Numbered from the stretch's first letter, positions 1-6,104 are shown. The stretch: DNA of 9,529 nucleotides from Clostridia bacterium BRH_c25 (GCA_001515955.1 LOES01000212.1:1-9529); one strand, 5' to 3'. The notes: generated by a model not told the origin, from the letters alone. Translations and numbers: made by a program.

Positions 1-225
1 GCACCGGATACTGTGATTAAAGCGCTTGAGGAACTAGGCTCTACTGCTGATAAAGCGGTGTATGTAGGTGATTCGGAAGTAGATGTTAAAACAGCTAAAA
101 ATTCTGGAATCATGTGTGTGGGTGTAACCTGGGGATTCAGAGACAGAGAGGTTCTGGAGCAGGAAGGTGCGGATTATATTATAGATAGGCCGCAGGAATT
201 ACTGGAAATACTGACTATTTCATAA
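1..225 (+). CDS. HAD-family hydrolase, phosphoglycolate phosphatase-like (C-terminal fragment, 5' end outside window)
   Basis: The open frame begins at base 1 with no start codon, so this is the last 74 residues of a longer protein; HAD phosphatases of the Gph type are usually 210-230 residues. Visible is the motif IV region VYVGDSEVDVKTAKNSG (fragment residues about 20-36), where the two acidic residues of GDSEVD (D24 and D28) bind Mg2+ in this family. The tail GVTWGFRDREVLEQEGADY followed by a hydrophobic helix is typical of phosphoglycolate phosphatase and PpaX-like members. The catalytic DxD motif and the cap domain lie upstream of the window. These enzymes hydrolyse small phosphate monoesters in the cytoplasm; the exact substrate cannot be told. 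The ndk gene follows after 42 bases, so the two probably share a transcript. Confidence 0.85.
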   Translation, partial: APDTVIKALEELGSTADKAVYVGDSEVDVKTAKNSGIMCVGVTWGFRDREVLEQEGADYIIDRPQELLEILTIS

Positions 226-267
226 ACAGATAAAAGAAAAGCAAAATAATGCTGAAAGGGTGAATTT

Positions 268-672
268 ATGGAAAGGACATTGGTCATTATCAAACCAGAT
301 GCTATGGAAAGGAGATTACTGGGTGAAATAATTTCTTTTTATGAGAAAAAGGGACTGCACATATCCTCTATAAAGATTGTCAAGCCTTCCATTGAGATTG
401 CAAAGAACCATTATTACGAGCATAAAGATAAGCCATTCTTTGATGAGCTTATTAGTTACATTACAAGAGGAGAAGTTTGCGTTTTGATTATTGAAGGAGA
501 CAATGTCATAAGAATACTTAGGAAAATCAATGGGGCAACTGATCCAATGGATGCAGATATGGGTACTATAAGAGGCAAATATGCAGTATCAAAAACTGAA
601 AATACCGTTCATTCTTCAGATAGTGTGGAAAGTGCTGAGCAAGAGATACAGATATGGTTTCCAGAGATATGA
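268..672 (+). CDS. ndk: Nucleoside diphosphate kinase
   Basis: This enzyme transfers the gamma phosphate from ATP to other (d)NDPs through a phosphohistidine intermediate, balancing cytoplasmic nucleotide pools. The 134-residue length is normal for bacterial Ndk. The usual residues are all present: K9 in TLVIIKPDA, Y50 and the HYYEHKDKPFF segment, R85 and T91 in RKINGATDP, R102 in GTIRGKY, N112, and the catalytic H115 in NTVHSSDSVESAEQEI. The residue after the catalytic histidine is Ser where Gly or Ala is more common; the pocket otherwise looks intact. AAAGGG at 255-260 gives a good ribosome binding site 7 bases before the ATG. It lies between a HAD phosphatase fragment and a PAT-like acetyltransferase, an arrangement that looks like linkage rather than a pathway. 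Confidence 0.97.
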   Translation: MERTLVIIKPDAMERRLLGEIISFYEKKGLHISSIKIVKPSIEIAKNHYYEHKDKPFFDELISYITRGEVCVLIIEGDNVIRILRKINGATDPMDADMGTIRGKYAVSKTENTVHSSDSVESAEQEIQIWFPEI

Positions 673-718
673 GCATGGAGTCTTGCCAAGGATATATATG
701 AAAAAAGGAGAAGGATTG

Positions 719-1285
719 ATGATAAGACTTGCTACAATACAAGATGCGGAGCAAATTTGCGAGATATACTCTCCTTACATTCAAACTACCAGCATTTCTT
801 TTGAGACAATCGTACCTTCCAAAGAAGAAATGGAGAGAAGAATTGAGAATGTATCAGTAAATAATCCATGGATTGTTTTTGAGGAGGGAAAATATATTTT
901 AGGCTATGCATATGCTTCCAAGCATCGTGAACGCGCTGCTTATAAGTGGTCGGTTGACTCTTCTGTCTATTTAAGACAGGATTACAGAGGCAAAGGAATT
1001 GGCAAGGTGTTGTATACTGCGCTATTGTCTATCCTAAAGCTCCAGGGGTATTACAACATTTATGCGGGGATTTGTTTGCCTAATGAAGCAAGTGTAGGAA
1101 TCCACGAGTATTTTGGTTTTAAAAAAATCGCCCACTACAATAATGTAGGATATAAATTTGGACAATGGCATGATGTAGGGTGGTGGGAGCTCCCTCTTAA
1201 GCAGCATTTGCCTGAGCCGGAGGAGCCTCTTCCCTTGAGCAGCATCAGCAAGGATGCAATATTTGCTATTATAAGAAAGCAATGA
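719..1285 (+). CDS. GNAT N-acetyltransferase, phosphinothricin acetyltransferase (PAT)-like
   Basis: A GNAT-fold enzyme that uses acetyl-CoA; PAT relatives acetylate phosphinothricin, methionine sulfoximine or similar amino-acid compounds. The frame is open from 581, but that extension overlaps ndk. I chose ATG 719 because AAGGAG at 705-710 lies 8 bases upstream and the family starts at IRLAT; a weaker alternative is ATG 698. With this start the protein has 188 residues. The acetyl-CoA loop is RQDYRGKGIG (R90, G93, G95). The PAT hallmark block follows at about 113-160: YAGICLPNEASVGIHEYFGF, then a short stretch and VGYKFGQWHDVGWWEL. A proline/glutamate-rich tail of roughly 25 residues (PEPEEPLPL) follows the domain. 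The substrate is not certain from sequence; broad amino-acid or xenobiotic acetylation is likely. The ndk stop is 46 bases upstream. Confidence 0.9.
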   Translation: MIRLATIQDAEQICEIYSPYIQTTSISFETIVPSKEEMERRIENVSVNNPWIVFEEGKYILGYAYASKHRERAAYKWSVDSSVYLRQDYRGKGIGKVLYTALLSILKLQGYYNIYAGICLPNEASVGIHEYFGFKKIAHYNNVGYKFGQWHDVGWWELPLKQHLPEPEEPLPLSSISKDAIFAIIRKQ

Positions 1286-1294
1286 TAAAGAATG

Positions 1295-1504
1295 CTAATA
1301 TCTGTGCTGCACAGATTTAACCCCACACATGAAACACTTTAATAAAACTGCAGAAAAAAAATAAACAGGTATTGAATATATATGTTTCCATGAAATTAGA
1401 ATATATAGCTTTGCCCAAACAAGGATAGGTTCGAACCAGTCTTCATATCTTGCCTGAAACAACAGCTTTTCGTATTTAACAATTAATTTCAGATGTTTAT
1501 CCAA
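1295..1504 (-). CDS. Possible small protein of unknown function, TTG start
   Basis: A 69-residue minus-strand ORF. I do not recognise it. It would start at TTG (1504-1502) with a well-placed AAGGAG (minus strand, 1519-1514) 9 bases upstream, which is why it is listed. The N-terminal third is charged (KHLKLIVKYEKLLFQARYED). The rest is rich in Trp, Tyr, Phe and Ile (WFEPILVWAKLYILISW, then IYSIPVYFFSAVLL), as in a small membrane-associated peptide. It would converge on the PAT-like gene with a 9-base gap between stops. It lies in otherwise non-coding AT-rich DNA, so it could be a chance ORF or the remnant of a longer gene. No clear minus-strand promoter was found; TATAAT occurs at 1596-1591 without a good -35. 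Confidence 0.3.
   Translation of the reverse strand: MDKHLKLIVKYEKLLFQARYEDWFEPILVWAKLYILISWKHIYSIPVYFFSAVLLKCFMCGVKSVQHRY
1300..1316. repeat. Palindrome ATCTGTGC-T-GCACAGAT after the PAT-like gene
   Basis: Two perfect 8-base arms flank one central T, 15 bases past the stop at 1285. As RNA it could fold as a 6-bp stem with a 5-base loop, but no T-run follows, so it is a poor intrinsic terminator. As DNA it could be a site for a dimeric protein. If the minus-strand ORF ending at 1295 is real, the palindrome lies in its last codons. Confidence 0.4.
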
Positions 1505-1666
1505 AACTTTATTCTCCTTGCTTTAAATAATGGTCTTGAATTATATTCTTTAGGCTGCTATTAAAAAGTATTTCTATAGTTATTGTTATCATTATAAGTT
1601 ATTTTATTTTATTGGTTTGTCAGTTGTAACAATCTGCCTGTTGTTATCGGGGCGATATTCTGTTGT

Positions 1667-1694
1667 TTGCTATAGTGTGGATGTGTGGTAAAAT
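1667..1694 (+). promoter_or_regulatory. Candidate extended -10 promoter for the MBL hydrolase / class D beta-lactamase pair
   Basis: TTGCTA (1667-1672) is separated by 16 bases from TAAAAT (1689-1694), which is preceded by TGG to give the extended -10 form TGnTAAAAT. It lies 26 bases upstream of the ATG at 1721, and GGAGGTG at 1710-1716 is the ribosome binding site. The -35 matches consensus at 4 of 6 positions. Confidence 0.45.
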
Positions 1695-1720
1695 AAGGTA
1701 GGGTCTAGTGGAGGTGAAAT

Positions 1721-2557
1721 ATGAAAATAACAGTCCTTGCAGACAATAATACAATCATAGACCGGTATTTCCTTGGTGAACCGGGGGTGTCTTTTTTTAT
1801 TGAAGAATGTGGCAGGAACGTAATATTTGATGTGGGATATTCTGATGTCTTTATCCGGAATGCACAGCGGTTGAATATCAATATGTATGATATAGACTTT
1901 GTTGCAATATCGCATGGACATATAGATCACACCTGGGGACTTGCGCCGTTGATAAGCTTATACAGTGAAGCTTTAATTGAAAAGCTGAGCTTCAAAAAGC
2001 CTGTGCTTATAGCTCATGAAGAAGCATTTTCAAGTAAATATTATGAAAACGAAGTAATTGGGTCTATAGTTACAGAAAAAACATTAAGAGATTATTTCAA
2101 AGTAAATTTGCGGGTAAAGCCTTTTTGGATTACGGAAAAACTGGTCTTTTTAGGCGAAATCGAGAGAACAAATAACTTTGAGAATAAAAAGCCCATTGGC
2201 AGATACATGCACAAGGGCATCGAAGAGGATGATTTTTTAATTGATGATACAGCCCTTGTATATAAATCAAATAAAGGACTGGTAATTATAACAGGATGCT
2301 CACATTCCGGCATATGCAACATCATTGAATATGCGAAGAAAATTTGTAATGATAACAGAGTAGCGGATATTATAGGGGGACTTCATTTGTTGAAGCCTGA
2401 TATAGAACAAATGGATTCGACAAAGAAATATATTAAGGAGACGAATGTGGAAGAGCTACATGCATGCCATTGTACCGATCTGCATTCAAAAATAGCATTG
2501 TCGGAAGTAACAGAAGTAAATGAAGTAGGCGTAGGGCTTAAATTGGAGTATGAATAA
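1721..2557 (+). CDS. MBL-fold metallo-hydrolase, COG1237 type (dihydropterin-aminobenzene-phosphate synthase-like)
   Basis: A 278-residue metallo-beta-lactamase-fold protein. The metal-binding motif SHGHIDH is at residues 64-70 (H65, H67, D69, H70). Further likely ligands are H195 in TGCSHSGI, H222 in IGGLHLL and H250 in HACHCTD. These blocks (FDVGYS early, GLVIITGCSHSGI, GGLHLL, CHCT near the end) are characteristic of the family that includes the archaeal methanopterin-pathway enzyme annotated as 7,8-dihydropterin-6-methyl-4-(ribofuranosyl)-aminobenzene-5'-phosphate synthase. Bacterial members usually have unknown substrates. It is probably cytoplasmic, with no signal peptide. Despite the fold name, it should not be assumed to hydrolyse beta-lactams. 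GGAGGTG 4 bases before the ATG fixes the start. The beta-lactamase gene begins at its stop codon, so the two are probably translationally coupled. Confidence 0.88.
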   Translation: MKITVLADNNTIIDRYFLGEPGVSFFIEECGRNVIFDVGYSDVFIRNAQRLNINMYDIDFVAISHGHIDHTWGLAPLISLYSEALIEKLSFKKPVLIAHEEAFSSKYYENEVIGSIVTEKTLRDYFKVNLRVKPFWITEKLVFLGEIERTNNFENKKPIGRYMHKGIEEDDFLIDDTALVYKSNKGLVIITGCSHSGICNIIEYAKKICNDNRVADIIGGLHLLKPDIEQMDSTKKYIKETNVEELHACHCTDLHSKIALSEVTEVNEVGVGLKLEYE

Positions 2558-2558
2558 A

Positions 2559-3419
2559 ATGAGAAAGTCAAGAATTATACTATTACTGTTTGTATTAGCG
2601 ATGACAATTGGCTGCAGTAATGCAAACAAAGAATCATTAATTAATGATGCATATATATCTGCAGAAGATACAAAAGACAGCAGTCAGGCAGTTGAAAAGA
2701 TTTTAACCGAAGATTTAAGCGATTATTTTACAGGGTATGAGGGATGTTTTGTTTTGTATGACAACAAGAAGGGCGAGTATTCCATATATAATAGAAATAA
2801 GAGTATAAAACAAGTACCTCCGTGTTCAACCTTTAAAATAGTTAACTCATTAATTGGCCTTGAGGCAAATGTTTTGCAGGATGGAAACACTGTTATTAAG
2901 TGGGATGGAACCAGATATGCAATTGAGGAATGGAATAAAGATCATTCATTATCTTCCGCAATATCAAATTCTGTTGTATGGTATTATCAACAGGTCGCAT
3001 CAACGGTCGGGGAAGAAAGAATGCAAAGCTGGCTGGACAAAATAAACTATGGGAACAAAGACATATCCGGAGGAATAACAAAATTCTGGCTGCAATCATC
3101 ATTAAAGATTTCTCCGAGAGAACAAGTTGATATGTTAAAACAAATGTATGCTTATAAATTACCTTTTTCACAGAAAAATGTTGATATAGTAAAAAAAATT
3201 ATCATACTTTCAGATGAGGATGGTATTGTTTTATCTGGAAAAACCGGTTCAGGAGTAAAAGAGAATAAAGGGATCAATGGATGGTTTGTCGGTTATGTTG
3301 AGCGGGATGGCAACGTATTCTTTTTCGCCGCTAATATTGAAGCAGAAGATGGTGCAGCCGGTGTCAAAGCAAAAGAAATAGCTATGAGAATACTGAAGGA
3401 TAAGAGTATTATACAGTAG
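2559..3419 (+). CDS. Class D beta-lactamase (OXA-type fold), predicted lipoprotein
   Basis: A serine beta-lactamase or penicillin-interacting protein with all class D motifs. These are S90-T-F-K93 (nucleophile and the lysine that is carbamylated in the family), S138-V-V140 (SxV), Y164-G-N166 and K228-T-G230, plus FWLQSSLKIS around W177 and GWFVGYVE. The N-terminus (MRKSRIILLLFVLAMTIGC) is a type II signal peptide with Cys19 as the likely lipidated residue. The lipobox TIGC is not ideal, and a low-complexity linker follows to about residue 45. The protein is therefore expected outside the cell, tethered to the membrane. I prefer ATG 2559 (286 residues) because GGAG at 2545-2548 lies 10 bases upstream. 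ATG 2550, in frame and 3 codons longer, leaves only one base. The preceding stop is at 2555-2557, so translation is coupled to the MBL gene. No blaI/blaR regulator is adjacent. Confidence 0.92.
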   Translation: MRKSRIILLLFVLAMTIGCSNANKESLINDAYISAEDTKDSSQAVEKILTEDLSDYFTGYEGCFVLYDNKKGEYSIYNRNKSIKQVPPCSTFKIVNSLIGLEANVLQDGNTVIKWDGTRYAIEEWNKDHSLSSAISNSVVWYYQQVASTVGEERMQSWLDKINYGNKDISGGITKFWLQSSLKISPREQVDMLKQMYAYKLPFSQKNVDIVKKIIILSDEDGIVLSGKTGSGVKENKGINGWFVGYVERDGNVFFFAANIEAEDGAAGVKAKEIAMRILKDKSIIQ

Positions 3420-3464
3420 CTTTAGTGCCCGTCAGTAGAGCAAAGAATTGGAGGTAGTATATGC

Positions 3465-4001
3465 ATGATGAAACAAATTGAAATGCGCAGAAGCATAAGA
3501 AAGTATTCCGGTAAGCAGGTAGAAGATGAAAAAATAGTTCAATTACTGGAAGGGGCCAGGCTTGCTCCATCAGGCAGCAATACGCAGCCTTGGCACTTCA
3601 TAGTTGTAAAATCGGAAACAACCAGACAAAAATTAGCTGAAGCTTCTCATAAACAGAAATGGATGCTGACAGCTCCGGTTTTTATAGTGTGCATAGCGGA
3701 TATCGGCTGCAGGATGGAAAATAATAAAATTTCTATAGATGAGAATAGTCCGCAGCATGAGCTGAAGCAGGTTATCAGAGATACATCAATCGCAATAGAG
3801 CATATTGTCCTTGAAGCTGAGAATCAAGGCCTAAGCACATGTTGGGTTGCATGGTTCACACAGGAGGAAATAAGACCGATTCTAAATATACCCTCCGACA
3901 AATATGTAGTTTCCATTCTGACCCTCGGATATGCCGATGAAACGCCTAGGGCCCGTCCACGAAAGAGGCTTGAGGAGATAGTACATTATGAAAACTGGTA
4001 A
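3465..4001 (+). CDS. Nitroreductase family protein (FMN-dependent oxidoreductase)
   Basis: A 178-residue nitroreductase-fold protein. Such proteins bind FMN as homodimers and reduce nitro compounds, quinones or similar substrates with NAD(P)H in the cytoplasm. Family blocks seen are RRSIRKYSGKQVE (residues 8-20, FMN phosphate contact), ARLAPSGSNTQPWHFIVV (31-48), the central helix with SIAIEHIVLEAENQGLSTCWVAWF (115-138), and the terminal LGYADETPRARPRKRLEEIVHYENW. The length is typical of short single-domain members. GGAGG at 3450-3454 lies 10 bases before ATG 3465; ATG 3461 is out of frame and ATG 3468 is a less likely alternative. It starts 45 bases after the beta-lactamase stop with no clear promoter between, so it may be read from the same transcript. 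The physiological substrate is unknown. Confidence 0.92.
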   Translation: MMKQIEMRRSIRKYSGKQVEDEKIVQLLEGARLAPSGSNTQPWHFIVVKSETTRQKLAEASHKQKWMLTAPVFIVCIADIGCRMENNKISIDENSPQHELKQVIRDTSIAIEHIVLEAENQGLSTCWVAWFTQEEIRPILNIPSDKYVVSILTLGYADETPRARPRKRLEEIVHYENW

Positions 4002-4026
4002 GGCTGATATTCAAGAGGAACAATTC

Positions 4027-4092
4027 ATGAAGCCTGGGGCAGGAGGCATAATTGAGAAGAGAGATCAAGGTCATGATACAAATATAGTATAA
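4027..4092 (+). CDS. Possible 21-residue leader or mini-ORF upstream of the flavodoxin gene
   Basis: ATG 4027 to TAA 4090-4092 encodes MKPGAGGIIEKRDQGHDTNIV, with AAGAGGA about 8 bases upstream. It fills most of the 114-base gap between the nitroreductase and flavodoxin genes and ends 23 bases before the flavodoxin ATG. The peptide has no recognisable motif. It may be a chance ORF, a translated leader or a worn gene remnant. Confidence 0.15.
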   Translation: MKPGAGGIIEKRDQGHDTNIV

Positions 4093-4117
4093 ATTAATTA
4101 GGGGGGTATAAATTAAT
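4088..4117 (+). repeat. Direct repeat TATAAATTAAT bracketing the flavodoxin ribosome binding site
   Basis: The 11-base sequence TATAAATTAAT occurs at 4088-4098 and again at 4107-4117, overlapping the ATG at 4116. The G-run GGGGGG (4101-4106), the likely Shine-Dalgarno, lies between the copies, 9 bases before the start. The AT-rich flanks should keep the start site unpaired. Confidence 0.5.
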
Positions 4118-4586
4118 GAAAGCATTGGTAGTGTATGATTCTATCTTTGGTAACACTGAGAAGATAGCCCAAGCAATCGGTGATTCTCTTGGTTCTCAAG
4201 AAAGTGTTGAGATTGTACGGGTAACCGACTTAAAAACCGGACAATTGGCAGATGTGAATTTATTGATAGTAGGATCACCTACAAGAGCGTTCAAACCAAC
4301 AAAGGCAATAGTTGACTTCTTGATCAAAATTCCTTTGAATGCCCTGAATGGTGTTAATGTTGTTGCTTTTGACACAAGGATTAATTCGACAGATGTAAAT
4401 TCCAGATTACTTAACGGCTTTGTCCGTATATTCGGGTATGCAGCCAAGCCTATAGCAGATAAGCTCGAAAAGAAAGGTGGAAAGCTGATAATTCAGCCGG
4501 AAGGCTTCTATGTAAAAGAATCTGAAGGCCCTTTAAAGGAAGGGGAGCTTGATCGTGCCGCAGATTGGATAAAAACAGCCATATAG
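4116..4586 (+). CDS. Flavodoxin family protein
   Basis: A 156-residue flavodoxin-like protein, an FMN-binding electron carrier of the cytoplasm. The N-terminal strand and phosphate-binding loop are KALVVYDSIFGNTEKIAQAI (residues 2-21; S9, N13 and T14 contact the FMN phosphate in the family). The second loop VGSPTRAFKPTKAIVDFL (about 53-70) replaces the usual aromatic-rich flavin loop. The C-terminal part (GKLIIQPEGFYVKESEGPLKEGELDRAADW) matches the flavodoxin domain end. The length is close to that of short-chain flavodoxins. The G-run Shine-Dalgarno is at 4101-4106. It follows a nitroreductase, another flavin enzyme, but sequence alone does not show that they are partners. Confidence 0.92.
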   Translation: MKALVVYDSIFGNTEKIAQAIGDSLGSQESVEIVRVTDLKTGQLADVNLLIVGSPTRAFKPTKAIVDFLIKIPLNALNGVNVVAFDTRINSTDVNSRLLNGFVRIFGYAAKPIADKLEKKGGKLIIQPEGFYVKESEGPLKEGELDRAADWIKTAI

Positions 4587-4603
4587 GTATAATATCTATA
4601 TGG
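4565..4603 (+). promoter_or_regulatory. Candidate promoter with its -10 inside an inverted repeat, upstream of the histidine phosphatase
   Basis: TATAAT (4588-4593) is a perfect -10 box, with TTGGAT (4565-4570) exactly 17 bases upstream as a weak -35 (3 of 6). The -10 lies in the 9-base loop between perfect 8-base arms CCATATAG (4579-4586) and CTATATGG (4596-4603). The flavodoxin stop TAG is within the left arm. The repeat may be an operator or a weak transcript hairpin; no T-run follows, so it is not called a terminator. Confidence 0.4.
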
Positions 4604-4635
4604 GATAAAGTTTAGGACGCAAAGGGGAGAATGTA

Positions 4636-5241
4636 TTGCGGATATACATAACAAGACATGGTGAAACTGAATGGAATATTGCTGGTAAGATGCAAGGCTG
4701 GCAAAATTCCAACCTCACCGAAAAAGGAATTTTAAATGCTAAAAAACTTGGTGAGAGCCTAAAGAATATTGAATTTGACTGTCTGTATTGCAGCCCTCAG
4801 GGAAGAGCTGTAGACACTGCAAAGAATATAAGAGGGGACAAGAATACGGAAATAATAATCAAGGATTCCTTGAAGGAAATGGGCTTTGGCTGCTGGGAAG
4901 GTATTCCGCATACTGAGATAGAAGCACTCTATCCTGTACAGAAGTATAATTTTTGGAATAAACCTCACTTGTATGAGCCTGTAGACGGTGAAGACTATGG
5001 AGAACTTATTGAAAGGGTTAGAGCCGTATTTGACGAAATAACCGCCGATACATCAGCCCGGAATGTATTGATAGTCACACATGCTGCTGTTATAAAGGCC
5101 ATCTATTCAATTATACGGGATATCCCCCTGGAAGATTTCTGGGGACCTCCCTACATACATGACACATGCCTGACAGTGCTGGAAATAACAGATGGAAAAA
5201 TTGACTGGATTTTAGAGGCTGATACTTGTCACATGGATTAA
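4636..5241 (+). CDS. Histidine phosphatase family protein (phosphoglycerate mutase-like)
   Basis: A 201-residue phosphatase of the histidine acid phosphatase/dPGM superfamily. The catalytic motif is TRHGETEWN with phosphohistidine H8 and R7. The other active-site residues are R57 (SPQGRAVDTA), E81 (LKEMGFGCWEG) and H149 (VTHAAVIKAI). The family includes broad phosphatases, cofactor-dependent mutases and alpha-ribazole phosphatase (CobC); residues alone do not decide. No cobalamin gene is nearby, so a general phosphatase is the safest name. The start is TTG 4636, supported by GGGGAG (4624-4629) 6 bases upstream. ATG 4631 is in another frame and closes after six codons. A promoter may lie in the end of the flavodoxin gene. 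Confidence 0.92.
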   Translation: MRIYITRHGETEWNIAGKMQGWQNSNLTEKGILNAKKLGESLKNIEFDCLYCSPQGRAVDTAKNIRGDKNTEIIIKDSLKEMGFGCWEGIPHTEIEALYPVQKYNFWNKPHLYEPVDGEDYGELIERVRAVFDEITADTSARNVLIVTHAAVIKAIYSIIRDIPLEDFWGPPYIHDTCLTVLEITDGKIDWILEADTCHMD

Positions 5242-5290
5242 AAACCTCTTAATATTCAACAAAGCAAATTACTTTGAAGGGAGAAAATTT

Positions 5291-6061
5291 ATGCCAAAAA
5301 CAGAAGATTTAAGGCTTGCGGTACTTATTGACGCCGAAAACGTCCCATACAAGAATATCAGGGGGATACTTGAGGAGGTTGCCAAGTATGGGACCCCTAC
5401 GATAAAAAGAATTTATGGTGACTGGACAAATGCAACTTTGTCCGGCTGGAAGAATTCCTTACTGGAAAATGCGATAACGCCAATACAGCAGTATAGCTAT
5501 ACCACTGGGAAGAACTCCTCAGACTCAGCGCTGATCATTGATGCAATGGATATATTGTATTCTGAAAAGGTTGACGGCTTCTGTATAATATCCAGTGACA
5601 GCGACTTCACAAGGTTGGCTACCAGACTGCGTGAGGCAGGCATGAAGGTCTTTGGTATAGGAGAGAGAAAAACACCCAATGCATTTATTGTTGCCTGTGA
5701 TAAATTCATATATATTGAAATTATAAATGCGCCTGTCAAGCATGACGATACAGATACTAACGGCACCCAAAAAGCAGATGTGGTTGAACAGGGACCGAAA
5801 ACCAACACCGTGGACATAGGACAAGAAATAATCAATCTTATTTCTGCATCTGTAAACGATGTTGCTGATGATAACGGCTGGGCTTTCCTGGCTGATGTGG
5901 GCAATCTGATATCCAAGAAGCAGCCCGATTTTGATGCCAGGAACTATGGCTTTTCCAAGCTTACTCCCCTTGTTAAGAGTCTTAAGCGCTTCCAAATCGA
6001 AGAAAGGGAGTCAAGTAATTCAAGAATTAAGCATATATATATCCGGAATAAGATTAAATAA
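5291..6061 (+). CDS. NYN domain protein with C-terminal OST-HTH/LOTUS domain (putative RNase)
   Basis: A 256-residue protein of two domains. The N-terminal NYN/PIN-like domain (about 7-145) has the expected acidic residues: D14 in VLIDAENVP, D78 and D84 in SSDSALIIDAMD, and D103 and D105 in ISSDSDF. In the LabA/NYN superfamily these bind a metal for RNA cleavage. A polar linker (about 146-173) leads to an OST-HTH/LOTUS-type winged helix (about 174-254: GQEIINLISASV, WAFLADVGNLISKKQPDF, YGFSKLTPLVKSL, then a basic end). In the family this domain binds RNA or proteins. It is probably a cytoplasmic RNA-processing or RNA-binding protein of unknown target. AAGGGAG (5277-5283) lies 7 bases before the ATG. 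The gene sits 49 bases after the phosphatase and 43 before a GNAT. Confidence 0.9.
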   Translation: MPKTEDLRLAVLIDAENVPYKNIRGILEEVAKYGTPTIKRIYGDWTNATLSGWKNSLLENAITPIQQYSYTTGKNSSDSALIIDAMDILYSEKVDGFCIISSDSDFTRLATRLREAGMKVFGIGERKTPNAFIVACDKFIYIEIINAPVKHDDTDTNGTQKADVVEQGPKTNTVDIGQEIINLISASVNDVADDNGWAFLADVGNLISKKQPDFDARNYGFSKLTPLVKSLKRFQIEERESSNSRIKHIYIRNKIK

Positions 6062-6104
6062 TCATCCGGAGCATTAGATAAAGATTGTTGATGGAGGAGC
6101 TTAT

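Larger units (their letters stand above)
1286..1720. other. 435-base AT-rich gap between the PAT-like gene and the MBL hydrolase
   Basis: No convincing + strand gene is present. It holds a near-perfect 17-base palindrome just after the PAT-like stop (1300-1316), a possible minus-strand small ORF (1504-1295), very AT-rich DNA around 1520-1620, and a probable extended -10 promoter (1667-1694) for the genes starting at 1721. No stem followed by a T-run was found, so no rho-independent terminator can be called. No tRNA, repeat array or insertion-sequence end was seen. Confidence 0.6.

Noticed and set aside
581..718. N-terminal extension of the PAT-like reading frame back to 581
   Set aside because: It overlaps the conserved end of ndk in another frame, has no ribosome binding site and adds residues that are not part of the GNAT fold. 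ATG 719 has AAGGAG at the right distance.
1300..1316. Rho-independent terminator after the PAT-like gene
   Set aside because: The palindrome is real, but it has a very short natural loop and no following run of T residues.
1428..1437. GGTTCGAACC, resembling a tRNA T-arm
   Set aside because: It is only a 10-base palindrome. No 7-base T-loop geometry, acceptor stem, anticodon arm or CCA is found around it on either strand.
1721..2557. Calling the MBL protein a metallo-beta-lactamase resistance enzyme
   Set aside because: Its blocks (TGCSHSGI, GGLHLL, CHCT) fit the COG1237 group and there is no signal peptide for export.
2559..3419. Reading the class D gene as the sensor domain of a BlaR1-type regulator
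   Set aside because: The protein has only a lipoprotein signal and one extracellular domain. There is no metalloprotease transmembrane portion and no blaI nearby.
4631..4648. ATG 4631 as the start of the histidine phosphatase
   Set aside because: This ATG is in a different frame and closes after six codons. TTG 4636 is in frame with the RHGE motif and has GGGGAG 6 bases upstream.
5497..5995. Long minus-strand ORFs opposite the NYN gene
   Set aside because: They lie fully inside a well-supported gene, have no recognisable domain, and reflect codon bias of the + strand frame.
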